DNA from: Forficula auricularia
Lineage: Eukaryota; Arthropoda; Insecta; Dermaptera; Forficulidae
Assembly: GCA_024734495.1 (NCBI GenBank)
Contig: JALMQS010000269.1
Location: forward strand, 62,001 to 126,000
Length of the DNA: 64,000 nucleotides
Direction of reading: 5' to 3'
Positions 10,840 to 22,276 of this stretch are shown here, in pieces. The position numbers and the translations under genes are program-made. The notes below the pieces were generated by a model. That model worked only from the letters and a program-made list of their open reading frames with translations, was not told the DNA's origin and did no database searches. How positions within the stretch are numbered: the stretch's first letter is position 1; each line of letters opens with the position of its first letter.

Positions 10840-11170
10840 AAAATTTTGAAATCTATATTATATAAAATTATGGTTTTGTCTGTACATTGCTCCAAATCAC
10901 GCCAAATTTTGGTTGCACACGTTTCCGGCAAAGTTATGAACGAAAACAGCCTCAACAAAATTCCTGTATGTCTGTATATCTGTCTGCCTGTTTCTGCGAA
11001 AAGTTGCTCACGATTCACGTAAAAACGGCTAAAGGGATTATTATGAAATTTCATATTTGTATTAGATGTGTTCTAACTTACGTTTCTAGCTATATTACGT
11101 TTAGATATTTTGACCCTAGAAGGGGGTTTGGGGGGGCGTACGAATGAAAATTATCAAATAACTCCTAAAC
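10840..11170. repeat. Interspersed repeat also seen at 41790-42010
   Basis: The stretch with GAACGAAAACAGCCTCAACA and the TGTCTGTATATCTGTCTG microsatellite-like run recurs inverted at 41790-42010. No coding capacity. Its terminal structure is unclear. Confidence 0.5.
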
Positions 11171-11189
11171 TATTAAACCTACGGCAAAT

Positions 11190-11355
11190 TTTATGATAAA
11201 CAAAGTTGAAGGAGACAATAAAAGAGTGTGTCTTCTGCTGGAATTATAAATTTTATTTATTTATAACGAGACTATAGTTTCGAAAAAAAAAAAAAAAATT
11301 ATTGTCTCCTTCAATATATAAAAATTCTGCTACTCTAGGCAAAAACTTTCAATTT
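11190..11355. repeat. Foldback repeat family H
   Basis: GAAGGAGACAATAAAAGAG near the left end is mirrored by TTGTCTCCTTC near the right, followed by TTCTGCTACTCTAGGC and AAAACTTTCAATTTAA. The same ends occur at 43012-43240, 35965-36130, 46345-46540 and 60575-60845. A degraded GACTATAGTTTCG piece of the hammerhead-like motif is inside. Confidence 0.55.
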
Positions 11356-11794
11356 AATAAACAAAGTTGTAGGTGATGTGATTTCTGACAACTTTCAGAA
11401 AGTCAGAAAACCACTTTTGAATCATCTTTATCGTCGATGCAGAGTCCGGATAATACTTATCTAGCTTGGCTCTGGTCTCGGTTATCGATTTCTTGGTAGT
11501 ATTTAATCAGAACACGCAACTCAGATTTTTTTCATTTTTAAAAAAACACAGAGGTTGGTTGCTACTCACTGCTGTAACTTGTAAATTCATAAACATGAAT
11601 GGCTGAAATTTTGACAGACGTCTAATAAAGAATGAAGTTAGTTATGAATGGTTCACATTGGTACATACTAGCCCCATTTCATAGGATTATTCCAGACTTT
11701 TTGATCTGTCTAGTAATTAATTATGTTTACTAAAAATTCAAATTCTAATCAAATTAATCACAAAAATAAAATCTTCAACACCTTCATTAGTAAT

Positions 11795-12125
11795 GATTTG
11801 TATGTATTTTCAAGGATTTGAAAAATCTATTTTAGGTAAAACTCAAAGTATTATGAGACTTAAAATAGGAAGTAAACGAGTATAATAGTAAAAGGTTAGA
11901 AGATCAATAGTACTAGAAAGTTAGTATTTTGAAATATATTATATTAAATATTCATAAACCGACAACAGTCATCAGATCATATAAATATATATATCGATTA
12001 TTTGTTAACTACGTGTTTGAGTTTGAACTTAGCAGGATAAGTCTACCAAATGATAATCATTGAAATGATTTTAGAGTGGAATTTAACTGAATAGGCTTCT
12101 TAATACCTTCAAAGTGATCTGAATA
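11795..12125 (+). repeat. 325-bp repeat resembling IR upstream sequence
   Basis: It matches 24060-24385 in reverse orientation. Its layout resembles the region ahead of IR1: AGATCAATAGTACTAGAAAG corresponds to bases near 4375, and GAACTTAGCAGG plus AAGTCTACCAAATGATAA correspond to the IR1 blocks at 4495 and 4598. No receptor coding sequence follows it. Confidence 0.5.
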
Positions 12126-12415
12126 ATATTATTATCATTATCCAATTATGATGCAACTTTGTTAATCTAGTTTAAAAATGCATAGAATGGTTTTTGACGA
12201 AAACGTGCTCCATCATGATCGAAATGGTAAAAAATCGAAAAAAGTGCGAGTTTCTGGGTTAAAGGCCGAAAATTTCGAGGTTTTTCGGCCACCAAAAGTT
12301 GTCTCCCCACACTTTAGAGGAGGTAAACTTAGATTTAGCATACCGACACCATACCAAACGATTCTGTAAAAAAAATCTTTTCACCCAATTAATGCAAGCT
12401 GAACCCCCCATCTAT

Positions 12416-12690
12416 ACAGGGTGGTTCACGGTCGATGGCACGTTAGACGTTTATGGAAAACGGAACGCAGGATCTTTCTGAAAATTTAGCACCTTACATT
12501 TTCTTACCTGTTCTATCGATCTAAAATATTTTCAGCATATGCTACTGTTTCGGCTTCTATCGAAAAGTCTTAGCAACTTTATCTTTTTTAAATAAAACCC
12601 CCCGTATATTAACACGTTTTTAGAACCGTCCTTTTATTAAAATACTTTTTTGTTAATAGTTATATTTTATTTTATATTATATAACTATAT
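12416..12690 (+). mobile_element. MITE family I (mariner-type ends)
   Basis: The element starts TATACAGGGTGGTTCACGG and includes CGATGGCACGTTAGACG. Related copies lie at 15720-16137 (reverse) and 16567-16708 (cut by a family A element). TA followed by CAGGGTG is typical of Tc1/mariner-derived MITEs. Confidence 0.6.
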
Positions 12691-12796
12691 GTACTTGTAG
12701 TACGAAGTAGTGTCTACAAATTATAATGATAGTTTTATTTTTTAAACCTCCCCCCCCAATTTCTGGCCCTCGAAGAAAATAATAACTTATAATATA

Positions 12797-13004
12797 TTAG
12801 CTGCAAGGCTCCGCCTTCGGCGGCCATCTTGCTAGCCAGGGGGAACGCGCCCCTGACCCCCAACCCACGAACCCCACATTCAGACTCCACTCCCACCCAC
12901 TACACTCCCCGAAACCCTCCCAGCACCCGTACCCCCCACACCATGCACCCGTGCTCAACCCCCGCCCCAACACCACCCTAACAATAATCATTAAACAATA
13001 ATTA
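12797..13004 (-). mobile_element. Helitron 3' end with C-rich body
   Basis: On the minus strand the sequence ends in a hairpin (CCGCCGAAGGCGG) followed by GAGCCTTGCAGCTAA and then T. A hairpin shortly before CTRR and a flanking T is the Helitron 3' signature. Next to it lies a C-rich, low-complexity body shared with 41434-41660 and 56780-56949. The frames read from it are composition artefacts. Confidence 0.6.
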
Positions 13005-13510
13005 TTACATTTTTTAAAAAATTATATTTTTCGAAATAATAATTGTTTTGTCAAAATGTCTGTTAGTTACCAAATTTTTTTGGACGAGCTAGCTTAAACA
13101 CTAGTGTTAATTTCGAAACCAAATTTCAGCACGTAGTTTTGGTCCATTAGAGACTAAGAGCTGATTAGATTTTGGTGCATATCGATTCAAAATTAATGGT
13201 GATGGAGGGGGGGTGGTTAAAAATTAAAAATCTAGGCCTTTTGAGCAAACTCAACCAAATTTTGTATACATAATCAATGGGACTCCAGAAGTCTAAAAAT
13301 GCAAAAACTAACCGTTAAAAATGGGGGGGGGTGTAGGGTCAAAAAATGAAAATCTTGGCCATTTACCAAACTCAACCAAATTTTGTATATATAATCAATG
13401 GGACATCAGAAGTATAAAAACTAATCCCCTCTTACATGATTATAAATCATTTTAGGGGTCAGGTTGTATGGTAAAGTCAAATGGATGGGCACATCAGAAC
13501 ACGACAGCTT
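13005..13510 (+). mobile_element. Family B Helentron-like element, 3' part
   Basis: The copy lacks the 5' hairpin but keeps the family B middle and the 3' end: GTATGGTAAAGT (13466-13477), the inverted copy of the family's 5' terminus, then GGATGGGCACATC and an end near 13510. Internally it repeats the CTCAACCAAATTTTGTATA motif also found in family D. Confidence 0.7.
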
Positions 13511-14407
13511 ATTAAGTTTAATAAAAATTAAATGAAACATTTTTAATATTAATATAATAATGTTTATTGTATTTATTACTTATAATACTTAAAAGCGAAA
13601 ATAACTGGGTATAACAAAAAAAGCGTTCTTTGCAATTAATTTTCAAATTTTCGGATTAAAATTAATAAAAAATGTCGGAACTTTCCTTGTTTCTTTCATC
13701 TGATATGTATATCCCAAAATATTTTTCAGTAATTATTCACTTGTCAGCTAATAATAGAAAAATTACAGTGAATACAGGTTTAAATTTTTAAAATGGCTGC
13801 CCTGTCAATTTTTAATTCTTTATTTATCAATAATTGTTACTTTTCTTAAATTATCTTATATTTAATAAAATTTTAATAATTTATTTTTAAATAAAATGAC
13901 ATCTTATTTTTGCAAATTGGTTAATTATTAACCGAGTTATGGTGGTTTTAGTTATGGTTAGTTATTCTTAAGTAAATGGAAAAAAGACGGTCCTGGATTC
14001 CATTCAGCGTTTGTTTTGAATTTTCATAATGAATTTGACAAGCGAGTTGAACAAATCGATGTAAGATGGCAGCATTAGAAAATGAATAAAGTTTAAATTC
14101 AAATATTCAAAATTCGATGATGGCCGATTTCATCTCATTCAATTAACTATCACTAACCTATAATAATGGCAATAAAAAAACCTCCTAACTCGATTAATTG
14201 TAAACCGATTTTCAAAATTAAGGTGTCATTTTATTCAGAATAAAATGCTTAATATTTTATTAAATAAAAGATAATTTGAAAAAACTATTCTCTTTGATTT
14301 AAAGGATTGAATAATTGAGATGTAGGCAACATACTCAATTTTGAGATTCTAATATTCACTATAATTTTTGACTACTTTATCTTTAGAAAATGATTTTAAA
14401 ACGACTA
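13511..14407. other. AT-rich stretch, nothing recognised
   Basis: No gene, RNA or clear repeat boundary recognised. Parts may be the body of the element whose end is at 14408-14447. Confidence 0.4.
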
Positions 14408-14447
14408 TAGATAAAGTCTAGCAACTATCCGTTGCAGTTTACTGCGA
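14408..14447 (+). mobile_element. Family A Helentron-like 3' terminus
   Basis: AGATAAAGTCTAGCAACTA followed by CCGTTGCAGTTTA is a diverged copy of the family A 3' end: subterminal inverted repeat, then the GCAACG/CGTTGC hairpin. Only the end could be recognised. Confidence 0.5.
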
Positions 14448-14859
14448 TTTAAATTATATTTTCACGAAAACTTTATTATGGCGTAGGGAGTTGGCGACCC
14501 CCTTTTCCTGCTATCCTATATATAAATTTTTAAATGATCAAGGAAAAAAATGTATTTTTTCTAATTCTTCAAATATTTATTTCCATTTTTTTTCTCTCAC
14601 TCTCGTTTGTAGAATCATAATAATTTTTCTTTAGCTTGTTTCGAGTTTCTCTAAAACAGCCCGCAAGTGGGTGATTCGGGTTATCATGGGGGGCAATAAA
14701 TAAGTGGCGCGGGAGGGGTCGATTTGGGGGGATGAGTATTCAAAGGAGGAAAAATTAAAATAGTACTGTACAGTAGAATCATCAAGGCCAAAAGAATTAT
14801 TTCATCATTCATCGTCAAGTTTGATATTCATAGGGTAAATAAATATTGGCCGTAAAGAG

Positions 14860-15330
14860 CTGATTCAGTTTCCGACCATTAAAAAGTGTTCAATGTCTGA
14901 TAACGAGACTCCTGAACTACCAGAAGACAAATTCCTAATTTTAACTGATCACCTTGACCAATTAAAAACTGACATGGAATCAAGATATGAAGATTTGACA
15001 AAGTTACAAATTCCGGATTGAATTCTAGACGCATTCTCGTTTGAAGCTCTGGATAAGCTTGATAACTCTTTGCAGACGAAGTTTCTAGATCTGAAGTATG
15101 ACTGTGAGGCGAAAGTCATTTTCAAGCAGAGTGGTTACGAGTTAGCCAGGGTGAAGCTCATGGACACTAAGCCACAACTGTGGGGAAAAATTGAGCCACT
15201 TCTCATCTCGTTCCCGTCAACATAATTAGTTGAAAAAGGATTTAGTTCTGTTGTCCACCTTCTCACAAGACAAAGAAATAAGAAACTGCTTTGGTTGTTT
15301 TTACTAATATACGGTAATAAAATTGTTTAA
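14860..15330 (+). pseudogene. Dead hAT transposase, C-terminal part (ZBED-like)
   Basis: One frame runs the whole length but is broken by stops at 15019 and 15223. Readable parts include QFPTIKKCS, FSFEALDKLDNSLQTKFLDL and VEKGFSSVVHLLTRQRNKK. The last resembles the dimerisation region of hAT transposases of the ZBED5/Charlie type, where STxxVEKGFS is characteristic. About 140 bp downstream the sequence GACTGGGAACCACTG (to 15468) looks like the right hAT terminal repeat. The N-terminal and catalytic parts were not found, so this is a relic. Confidence 0.7.
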
Positions 15331-15453
15331 AATAATAAAACTGTATTATTATTTACACTTTACTTCAAATTAAAATTAGGTATACAATGAAAATGAAAAG
15401 GGGGAGGGGCGTTAGGTGTTAGGCAACCTAGAAAGGGGCGATGGGCCACAAAA

Positions 15454-15468
15454 GACTGGGAACCACTG
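15454..15468 (-). mobile_element. hAT-type terminal repeat
   Basis: Read on the minus strand it is CAGTGGTTCCCAGTC, the classic hAT inverted-repeat end. It closes the element carrying the dead transposase at 14860-15330. The opposite end was not identified with certainty. Confidence 0.65.
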
Positions 15469-15719
15469 CTCTAAATTAATTATTTTCTTCAATGAATGAA
15501 AATTTTATATTTATAGAATTTTTAAATATTTTCAAAATGTAAAAATGGCTAAAAAATTATAGGTAACAAATACTTTTTTTGAGGGTACTAAAATTTTTTT
15601 AGTAGATGTGAGATCTTACAATTTATTGAGTAATATACGGGGGTCTCATTTGAAAAGACAACTTTTGACCTCTTTTATGAATAACAGAAATAATAGTAAT
15701 CTTAGGATGCCCTGTATAA

Positions 15720-16137
15720 TATGGAGTCGATTTTTCGTGGTAAATTAAATAATTCGGGTGTGTCTAAAATACCACCAAAATATCAACTTTTCATGAATTG
15801 AGAGCACTAATTTATTTAAGTTTAATTAGGCCCATGTTTTGGACCATATTTAACAAAAATTACTTTTTATCTCGAAAACCGATAGAGATAAGTATAGGAT
15901 AATATTAACAAAAAAGTATTTTAATAAAAGGGCCGTTCTAAAAACCTGTTAATATACGGGGTGTTCCATTTAAAAAATAAAGTTGCTACGACTTTTCAAT
16001 GGAAGCCGAAACGTCACAATGCTGAAAATATTTTAGATCGATAGAACAGGTAAGAAAATGTAAGGTGCTAAATTTTCAGAAAAATCCTTCGTTTCGTTTT
16101 CCATAAACGTCTAACGTGCCATCGACTGTGAATCACC
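15720..16137 (-). mobile_element. MITE family I, reverse copy
   Basis: Read in reverse it contains CGATGGCACGTTAGACG next to the TA-flanked CAGGGTG end, then AATTTAGCACCTTACATTTTC, as in the copy at 12416. Boundaries at the left end are approximate. Confidence 0.6.
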
Positions 16138-16566
16138 CTGTATATTCCAGTCAACAAATGGGTTATAGAAAACATTTTAGAGGAGAGAATATTTTTCTTA
16201 TGGAATGTGTTTGAGCTAGTTAGGAGGTAAAAACACTAAAAGTCTCCAGTCCTAGCTACCGGGCTTATGCCTGGAAGGGGTGGGATGTTGTGTTTTTTGC
16301 TTAAATGTCAAAAACGGTGGGTCGTAGGGAAAAAGTTACTCTTACAAAATAAAAGCGTATAATATTTACTACAAGATTGCTTTTATTTAATTTTTCTCTA
16401 TTCCTTATGATCACCTCAGCCTTTCGTTTAAAAGTAAAAGTCCTCAGAAAAGAAGTTGTAGGCATTTAATATCCTATACATTTATGATTATATTTTCAAA
16501 TCGTCTGGAGTTATAGCTATTTAAAAATTGCAGGTCGATTTTGTTAGAAAACCCCGCAATACTCCA

Positions 16567-16708
16567 GTATACAGAGTGATTCACGGTCGATGGCACGTTA
16601 GACGTTTATGAAAATTTAGCACCTTATATTTTCTTACCTGCTCTAACGATCTAAGATATTTTCAGCATTGCGACGTTTCGGCTTCCATCGAAAAACAGAA
16701 GCAACTTT
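16567..16708 (+). mobile_element. MITE family I, truncated copy
   Basis: It starts TATACAGAGTGATTCACGG and follows the family I consensus for about 140 bp, then is cut by the family A element that starts at 16713. This dates the family A insertion after the MITE. Confidence 0.6.
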
Positions 16709-17420
16709 ATTTTTACTTTATCCAATGCAAAGCATGGGTAAAGTATTGTAATCGCTCTCGGGGTAAGCGTGGCTTCAAAGGGTCCTCAGGTAAAGACTAC
16801 GGAACCCATGGACTCAATTAAAGTCACAAATTGTAGTATTCAATTAGGTTGAATTTTAGCACGTGACGGTTTTGCCAAAAATTACATGGGGTCTCGTCGA
16901 GAGGCCAAAAAGTGCGATTTTTTCATTTAGTGCGTGCGGATGGATGGATGGATGTATGTATGTTATCGTTTTTTTGGCCCACGATTTTTTCCACACCGTT
17001 GCACCGATTGAAATGAAATTAAAAACCTAGCATTCTTTTAACAAAATGAAGCGCTGATTAGTTTTTGGTACATATCGGCCCACAAACATTAGTACTTTAT
17101 TTCAGTACTTTTTTAGTTTTTTCTAAATATCTTGAAAATGACTTAACTAATTTTGATGAAATTTAATATCCTAATTAAGTACCTTGGGGACCACAAAAAG
17201 GTTAAATAAAGTTTTTAGTAAAATTATATTTTAAAGTACTTTACTCTAGAATAAAATAGTACTTTTTTAATTTTATATTTTAAATTCTTTAAAATTTATT
17301 CATTTGATCGTTTTAAGATAGCTCATTTAACCTAACTTAAGTGAAGAATGGTTAGGCTTCTCGCTGTGAAATGGTAAAAATTTGGGAGGAAATTTTATAA
17401 GTAACCATAGCAACTGCGTT

Positions 17421-17881
17421 ATTATTATTATTATTATTATTATTTGGGGGTTTAAGGCACATCGACTGCTAAGGTCATTAGCGCCTAGGATTTCTATTAT
17501 ATTCTCTATTTTTTTTTTTTGAACTTCCATATATCTAACGATACATAAATGTATAAAAATCCAACGAGAGATAGACTATATAAGAAATAACAATACAATA
17601 ATGAAGCTGTAAAGGGGCTTCTAATAGATATGTGAAATAAACTATATCGAAAAACAGAAAACTAAAATAAATGTATAAAAAATTCAACAAGAGATAAACT
17701 ATATAAGAAATAACAATACGACAGTGAAGCTGTAAAGAGGCTTCTATAACAAATATATAATAAATAGAATAGTCAACAAAATAGATAATATCACAGATAG
17801 TAAGACTGCCCATAGTTAGGCCATGACTAGAAAGAATAAAATACAAGCTAAATCAAATTAAGGAGTTGGATTCGATTTAAA
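17421..17881 (-). mobile_element. 5'-truncated LINE insertion with (AAT)n tail and 9-bp TSD
   Basis: On the minus strand the insert ends GCGCTAATGACCTTAGCAGT, then CGATGTGCCTTAAACCCCC and an AAT microsatellite. AACTGCGTT flanks it on both sides (17412-17420 and 17882-17890); the uninterrupted site is visible in the family A copy near 34669. Two diverged tandem units of about 123 bp lie inside. No intact reading frame. Confidence 0.8.
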
Positions 17882-17889
17882 AACTGCGT

Positions 17890-18380
17890 TGTTTTCTTAT
17901 CCGTTACCTTTGCTGAAGACATAGAGAAATCGACTTTAAACCAAAAATAGCGATTAATTGTCATCTAATGCTTGAGGAATAACCATTCTATATTGAATTC
18001 TTGACGTTTCGGTTTTTATTGGTAACCATTGCTGAAGACATAGAGAAATCGACTTTAAAACAAAAATAGCGATTGATTCTCATATAATGCTTGAGGAATA
18101 ACCATTCTATATTGGATTTTTGACGTTTCGGTTTTTATTGGTAACCATTGCTGAAGACATAGAGAAATCGACTTTAAATAAAAAATAGCGATTGATTCTC
18201 ATCTAATGCTTGAGGAATAACCATTCTATATTGGATTTTTGACGTTTCGGTTTTTATTGGTAACCATTGCTGAAGACATAGAGAAATCGACTTTAAACCA
18301 AAATAGCGAATGATTCTCATTCATGCTTGAGGAATAACCATTCTATATTGGAGTTTTCGAGGAGAAATTGAAGGGACTTC
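17890..18380 (+). repeat. About 120-bp tandem repeats of family A
   Basis: Roughly four units, each containing TGACGTTTCGGTTTTTATTG, TAACCATTGCTGAAGACAT and ACCAAAAATAGCGATTGATT. The same units occur at 34690-35430 (+), 27110-27470 (-) and 51310-51700 (-). Confidence 0.85.
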
Positions 18381-18561
18381 TCCTTCTCGTGATTTGTTTT
18401 GAAATATGTTATTTTTTATAAAGATTGAATTACAATTTTTTTAATTATTTTAATTAGAGAAATATTTTTTTGTTTTGAAATTTGACACTTAATAATAAAA
18501 AATTAGAATTATCTTAACATGTTTAGTTACAAAATAATTTCTTAAATATTAAAAATAAATA

Positions 18562-19190
18562 TATTTATTTATTTATTTATTTATTTATTTATTTCAACGG
18601 CATGTGCCTTTATGAAAACATTACAAAAAGTAATACAAAGAAAACACTGCTAGTAAAAGTAGAGAAAAAAACAATAAAGTTAAACATACAAATACTAAAC
18701 AACAATACAGAGTAAATCAGATATAATAATTATGATATTGAGTATTTAAATATATGAAAGTGTGTTTATTTTTATAATTCTAGACATTCTGTTGGTATCT
18801 ATAGTAAAATTCAAACGCATGTTTTTTGGGAAAGGGCGTTATAAGCGATGCTTAATCTATAAATAGGGTTGGTTTCGGAATGACTTGTAAATGGAACTGG
18901 TGGATAGAATGGTTATGATTCTGTCGTAGTGGGTACGAGGGATTGTTCAGTGAAGAAAAGAAATTTAAGCTCAGGACAACGAATGGTATCAGACATAATT
19001 TTAAAAGTGAATAAGTTGTCGGAAGCAATCATAGACGAAAGAATAGTTGACATGTCGAAAGTTTCAGCGATTTTCAAAGTAGTCATGATCGTATCTAGAC
19101 ATAGGGCTACCAGAGAGAGACGCTAGATGTCTCAAAACTTTATGCTGAATTCTTTCAAGTCTAGCTATGTTGGTTTTGGTTATATGAGAT
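18562..19190 (-). pseudogene. LINE 3' end with RT C-terminal remnant and (TAAA)n tail
   Basis: On the minus strand a frame reads ARLERIQHKVLRHLASL, then SRYDHDYFEIAETFDM and VPFTSHSETNPIYRL, interrupted by a stop near 18920. This is the style of the region downstream of reverse transcriptase in Jockey/I-like LINEs (IxRIQxKxLRxL...). It is followed by 3' UTR, CACATGCCGTTGAAATAAA and the tetranucleotide tail at 18562-18594. Strongly 5'-truncated and dead. Confidence 0.7.
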
Positions 19191-19255
19191 TTTAGATAGA
19201 AAAAATTCTTAAAATTAAAAACTCAAAGACTACATGTTAACGAGCGTTAACAGGG

Positions 19256-20913
19256 CGTTTTTATATACCGAAATGCCATGGTTTTGTCCAAATTTTCTAA
19301 TCAAAATAGTTTAAGCTGTTTTTGAGATATTTTGAAAAAAAGAAACAAAAAAACACTTTGTTCATGCACGATTACAATACTTGACCATACATATCCTGTA
19401 TGGTAAAGTAAAAAAATCATCGAAATCGGTACTCATGGTAAAAAGGAATTGGTGAAAAAACACAAAAAATTGATAATAAGCTCCCCCTTTTTTGAAGTCG
19501 GTTAAAAAGGCTCTAACATCAGAAATAATAGAATAGAAAGAATAGGTATCGGAATCAGAAGTTAGACAAAGAAAGTTAGATAACATCCAATAGATAAATA
19601 GATGAAATCCAATTAACTCAGACTTCAGGACTTGATGTAGCAAAAGAAAAGAGGAATTAGATTGTGTAAATAAAACTGTATGTATATCTGTACTAAAGCT
19701 CAAAATGGGTATGTACCTTTGTATAAATGGAATCAATAAATAATATATAATACAAAACAAATGAAAAAAAAACGAAATTTAATTATTTCAAGTGCTAATT
19801 ACAAATTCTATTGAACAATAAAACAACAAACTAATGTAACAAATATTAAATGTGAGCGAAATTTGTATTAGTTCTAATTAAATGTGTTATAGGAGCCAAT
19901 TTATTAATAATGTTCTTACTCACTCAACTATATTAATTATGAACGAATCTAACACCAATTGAAATACAATATTTCTATTAAAAAGATCACCATGGCGATC
20001 GAATGGCCGATAAAAAGAATGATAAATGCAATTTGTAGGTTTTCAATTGTGAAAACTTGAGCGGGCATTTCCCTCTGGTCCCGAATCATTGATTTTAAGA
20101 GAAACCGCCAGCTCTCCATGTGATCCATCCATTGAGCAATCCCACCCTCATAATAGCCAGCAATTATTTTATAAATCCATGCAGAGGTTAAGTGGAAAAA
20201 AAAGTCTTTTCCTATTATGAGAGGAAAAATTCCAACACGTTCCTCGATGATGTGCAAGTTTTCCCTATACCGTGCGATGCTGTTGATATTGTTGTGAGCA
20301 TCTTCACATTTCCAAAGTAGAGCGATATTCTTATCCAAATAAATATCATTTAGAGATGCTTTTTCGTATCCTTTAATAAAAAACTCTTTCTGGAAATTTA
20401 ATTTTTCTTCTAAAAAAATTTGATTTTGTAACATTGCGCAAAGATACCAGGATTCACAGAAGACATTCAAGTTTCGATTGGCTAGCTCATTCAAACTGTT
20501 GATGGGTGGAAATCTTCCTGGATATCGCAAATTGGAGTATAGCTGAGACTGGAGGAGTCCTGAAATGATGACCACTGATACTAGAGACACTGATCCGCTG
20601 AGGAATCTTCTTCGGCTGCTCATTCTTATGTTGAACCAGGTCGTCGGGTAAGTCGTAAATAGTTGAAGCATATCGACCAGAGATTTCGACATACTTTGCT
20701 CTCTTTTGCAGATGATGTGCCAGATGAGCCCACAAATCAGCCATGCACCAAAGAGAGTAAGCCAGAGAGACCAGTGGAAGCACCAGGCCAACGCCTGCCA
20801 ATCCGGGTGCAATTCTCCTTTATGGACAACAGCGCACACAGGTTCAATCCAATACACAAGCCTTTCTTCGTCGGTCCAATATGGTTTATCAAAGATCCGA
20901 AATTCAAATTGTC
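19256..20913 (-). repeat. Right arm of 1.66-kb inverted duplication
   Basis: It is the reverse complement counterpart of 8943-10601, including the receptor 3' half, its 3' flank and a 5' fragment of family B (5' end at 19409). Here the receptor continues upstream to its start codon, so this arm is likely the parent copy. Confidence 0.88.
19910..19915 (-). terminator. Candidate poly(A) signal of IR3
   Basis: AATAAA on the minus strand, 34 bp after the IR3 stop. Weak evidence by position only. Confidence 0.35.
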
Positions 20914-21641
20914 TTCCCCCAGCGAACTTAGTTATTCTTAGATTGAATTTTGTTAACAAATCGTGATAAATGGATAAAACTGTTATTCTACCTCTCTGCT
21001 CTTGTGAGTGAAGATTGACAACTTTGATGGTAGTAAATGCTAAGAGCCTTCCGTGAAAATTTGGCTTTTGGTTGAAATACGCAAACGATTTTCTTGAAAT
21101 TTGTCTTAGATTTCTATTATTCCACGATGACTGAGCCCATAATTCAGACACGAGAGTTCCGTTCGGGCTCGAATATTGACAGACAATCAAACTTCGAAAA
21201 ATATTCCCAACCAATTTAAAATATTTTTTTTCTCCCCCATTTCGGCTTTTCTAGCCATAAGCCAACCAAATTCTTTTTCAGATGTTTTTGACACAAGTCG
21301 ATTTCGATTTTATCATACAAATCATAATAGAATAAAATATTTTGACGTTCATTAAATAACAAAATAATATCTTTATTTAGTTTATTTCGGTGTTCATAAT
21401 TGAGAACAATTAAATTCTCCTCTTCGAAATCTCTACAATTAATTTCAATTTGTGTTAAAATGTTGGAAACATTTGACACAAACTGATTCATGTACGGATA
21501 TGGTTCATCTTCATAATAATTGATACAAGTCGGTAAATCTTTGCGGAAATGATTCTCGATTCCTTCCCGGATAACAAAGGAGAAATCCCTGTTGGATGAT
21601 ATCGTGGACAGGATAGACGTGAGCAGAATAGTCGACGCCAT
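19949..21641 (-). pseudogene. Ionotropic receptor IR3 with one frameshift
   Basis: A near full-length paralog of IR1. The first frame runs from MASTILLTSILSTISSN (ATG at 21641) to a stop at 21216; the second continues one frame over from about 21214 to the stop at 19949. Relative to IR1 there is about 49 bp of extra sequence around 21200-21280, including an 8-A homopolymer where the break may lie. Everything else is preserved: signal-like N terminus, first lobe with NFHGRLLAFTT, HKGELHPDW, TM1, pore loop, TM2, second lobe and TM3. One break in an otherwise clean sequence suggests either a young pseudogene, an assembly error, or a short unrecognised intron. Confidence 0.8.
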
Positions 21642-21689
21642 GTTGTTTATTTGTGTCTTGATCAAACAAAAAATCTTGCACACTAAAAC

Positions 21690-21800
21690 GCAATTGAATT
21701 GTTATCGTTTGGTGGACTTGTCATAAATAATCAGAAATCATAAACTCACTCGGAAGAAAGAAATTTCAACTTGCTAGATTGAAACCTCAACGCGTACTAA
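21690..21800 (-). promoter_or_regulatory. Conserved upstream region of IR3
   Basis: On the minus strand it shares TAGCAAGTTGAAATTTCTTT and AAGTCCACC...CGATAACAATTCAATTG with the region ahead of IR1. The shared blocks end shortly before the start codons. Confidence 0.5.
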
Positions 21801-21859
21801 GCAAATAATTTTATATTTCCTTATTTATTGACTTTTTATTGTTTTCTAGATTCATGCAT

Positions 21860-22120
21860 TTTTTATGTGATATTTCAAAATAATATGCTTGTAGAACTAT
21901 CTACGTGGCAAGACTGAGACTAAACAGACATGAGCCTATCGATCATATCACTATATTTATTGACCTTTTATTGTGATATTTCAAAATAATATGCTTGTTA
22001 GAATTACCCATGTGGCAAGACTGAGACTAAACCGACATGAGCCTATCGATCTGATATCCGACTGTTACCAATTATCGACATGAGCGTATCGATCTGATAT
22101 CCGACTGTTACCAATTATGA
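21860..22120. repeat. Local tandem duplications upstream of IR3
   Basis: A unit of about 105 bp (GATATTTCAAAATAATATGC to ACATGAGCCTATCGATC) occurs twice, followed by a shorter unit (GATATCCGACTGTTACCAAT) twice. No coding capacity. Confidence 0.75.
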
Positions 22121-22276
22121 GACACATGGGTTTTACGATCAGTCGGAGACCGGCATTAATATCTGGTTGGTGTCAGAATGGTCAACTAGCCGAGTCTCGG
22201 TATTTCGACCGACGTTCGATCGGACGGAGGCTGGCCCAGTTTTAAAATTAATTTTTCAAACACGTGACTTCTCTTT

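Larger units (their letters stand above)
16713..18390 (+). mobile_element. Helentron/DINE-like element, family A (interrupted)
   Basis: The 5' end is a 30-nt hairpin (16715-16744, ACTTTATCC...TAAAGT) followed by ATTGTAATCGCTCTCGG, a constant region, a GGAT/GTAT microsatellite near 16940, more constant sequence, and about four tandem units of 118-121 bp (17890-18380). A LINE piece sits inside at 17421-17881. The 3' hairpin is missing. The layout matches nonautonomous Helentron-associated elements (DINE-1 type); the class assignment is inference. Confidence 0.65.

Noticed and set aside
12797..12991. 64-codon Gly/Trp-rich minus-strand frame
   Set aside because: C-rich Helitron body read in reverse; no independent support.
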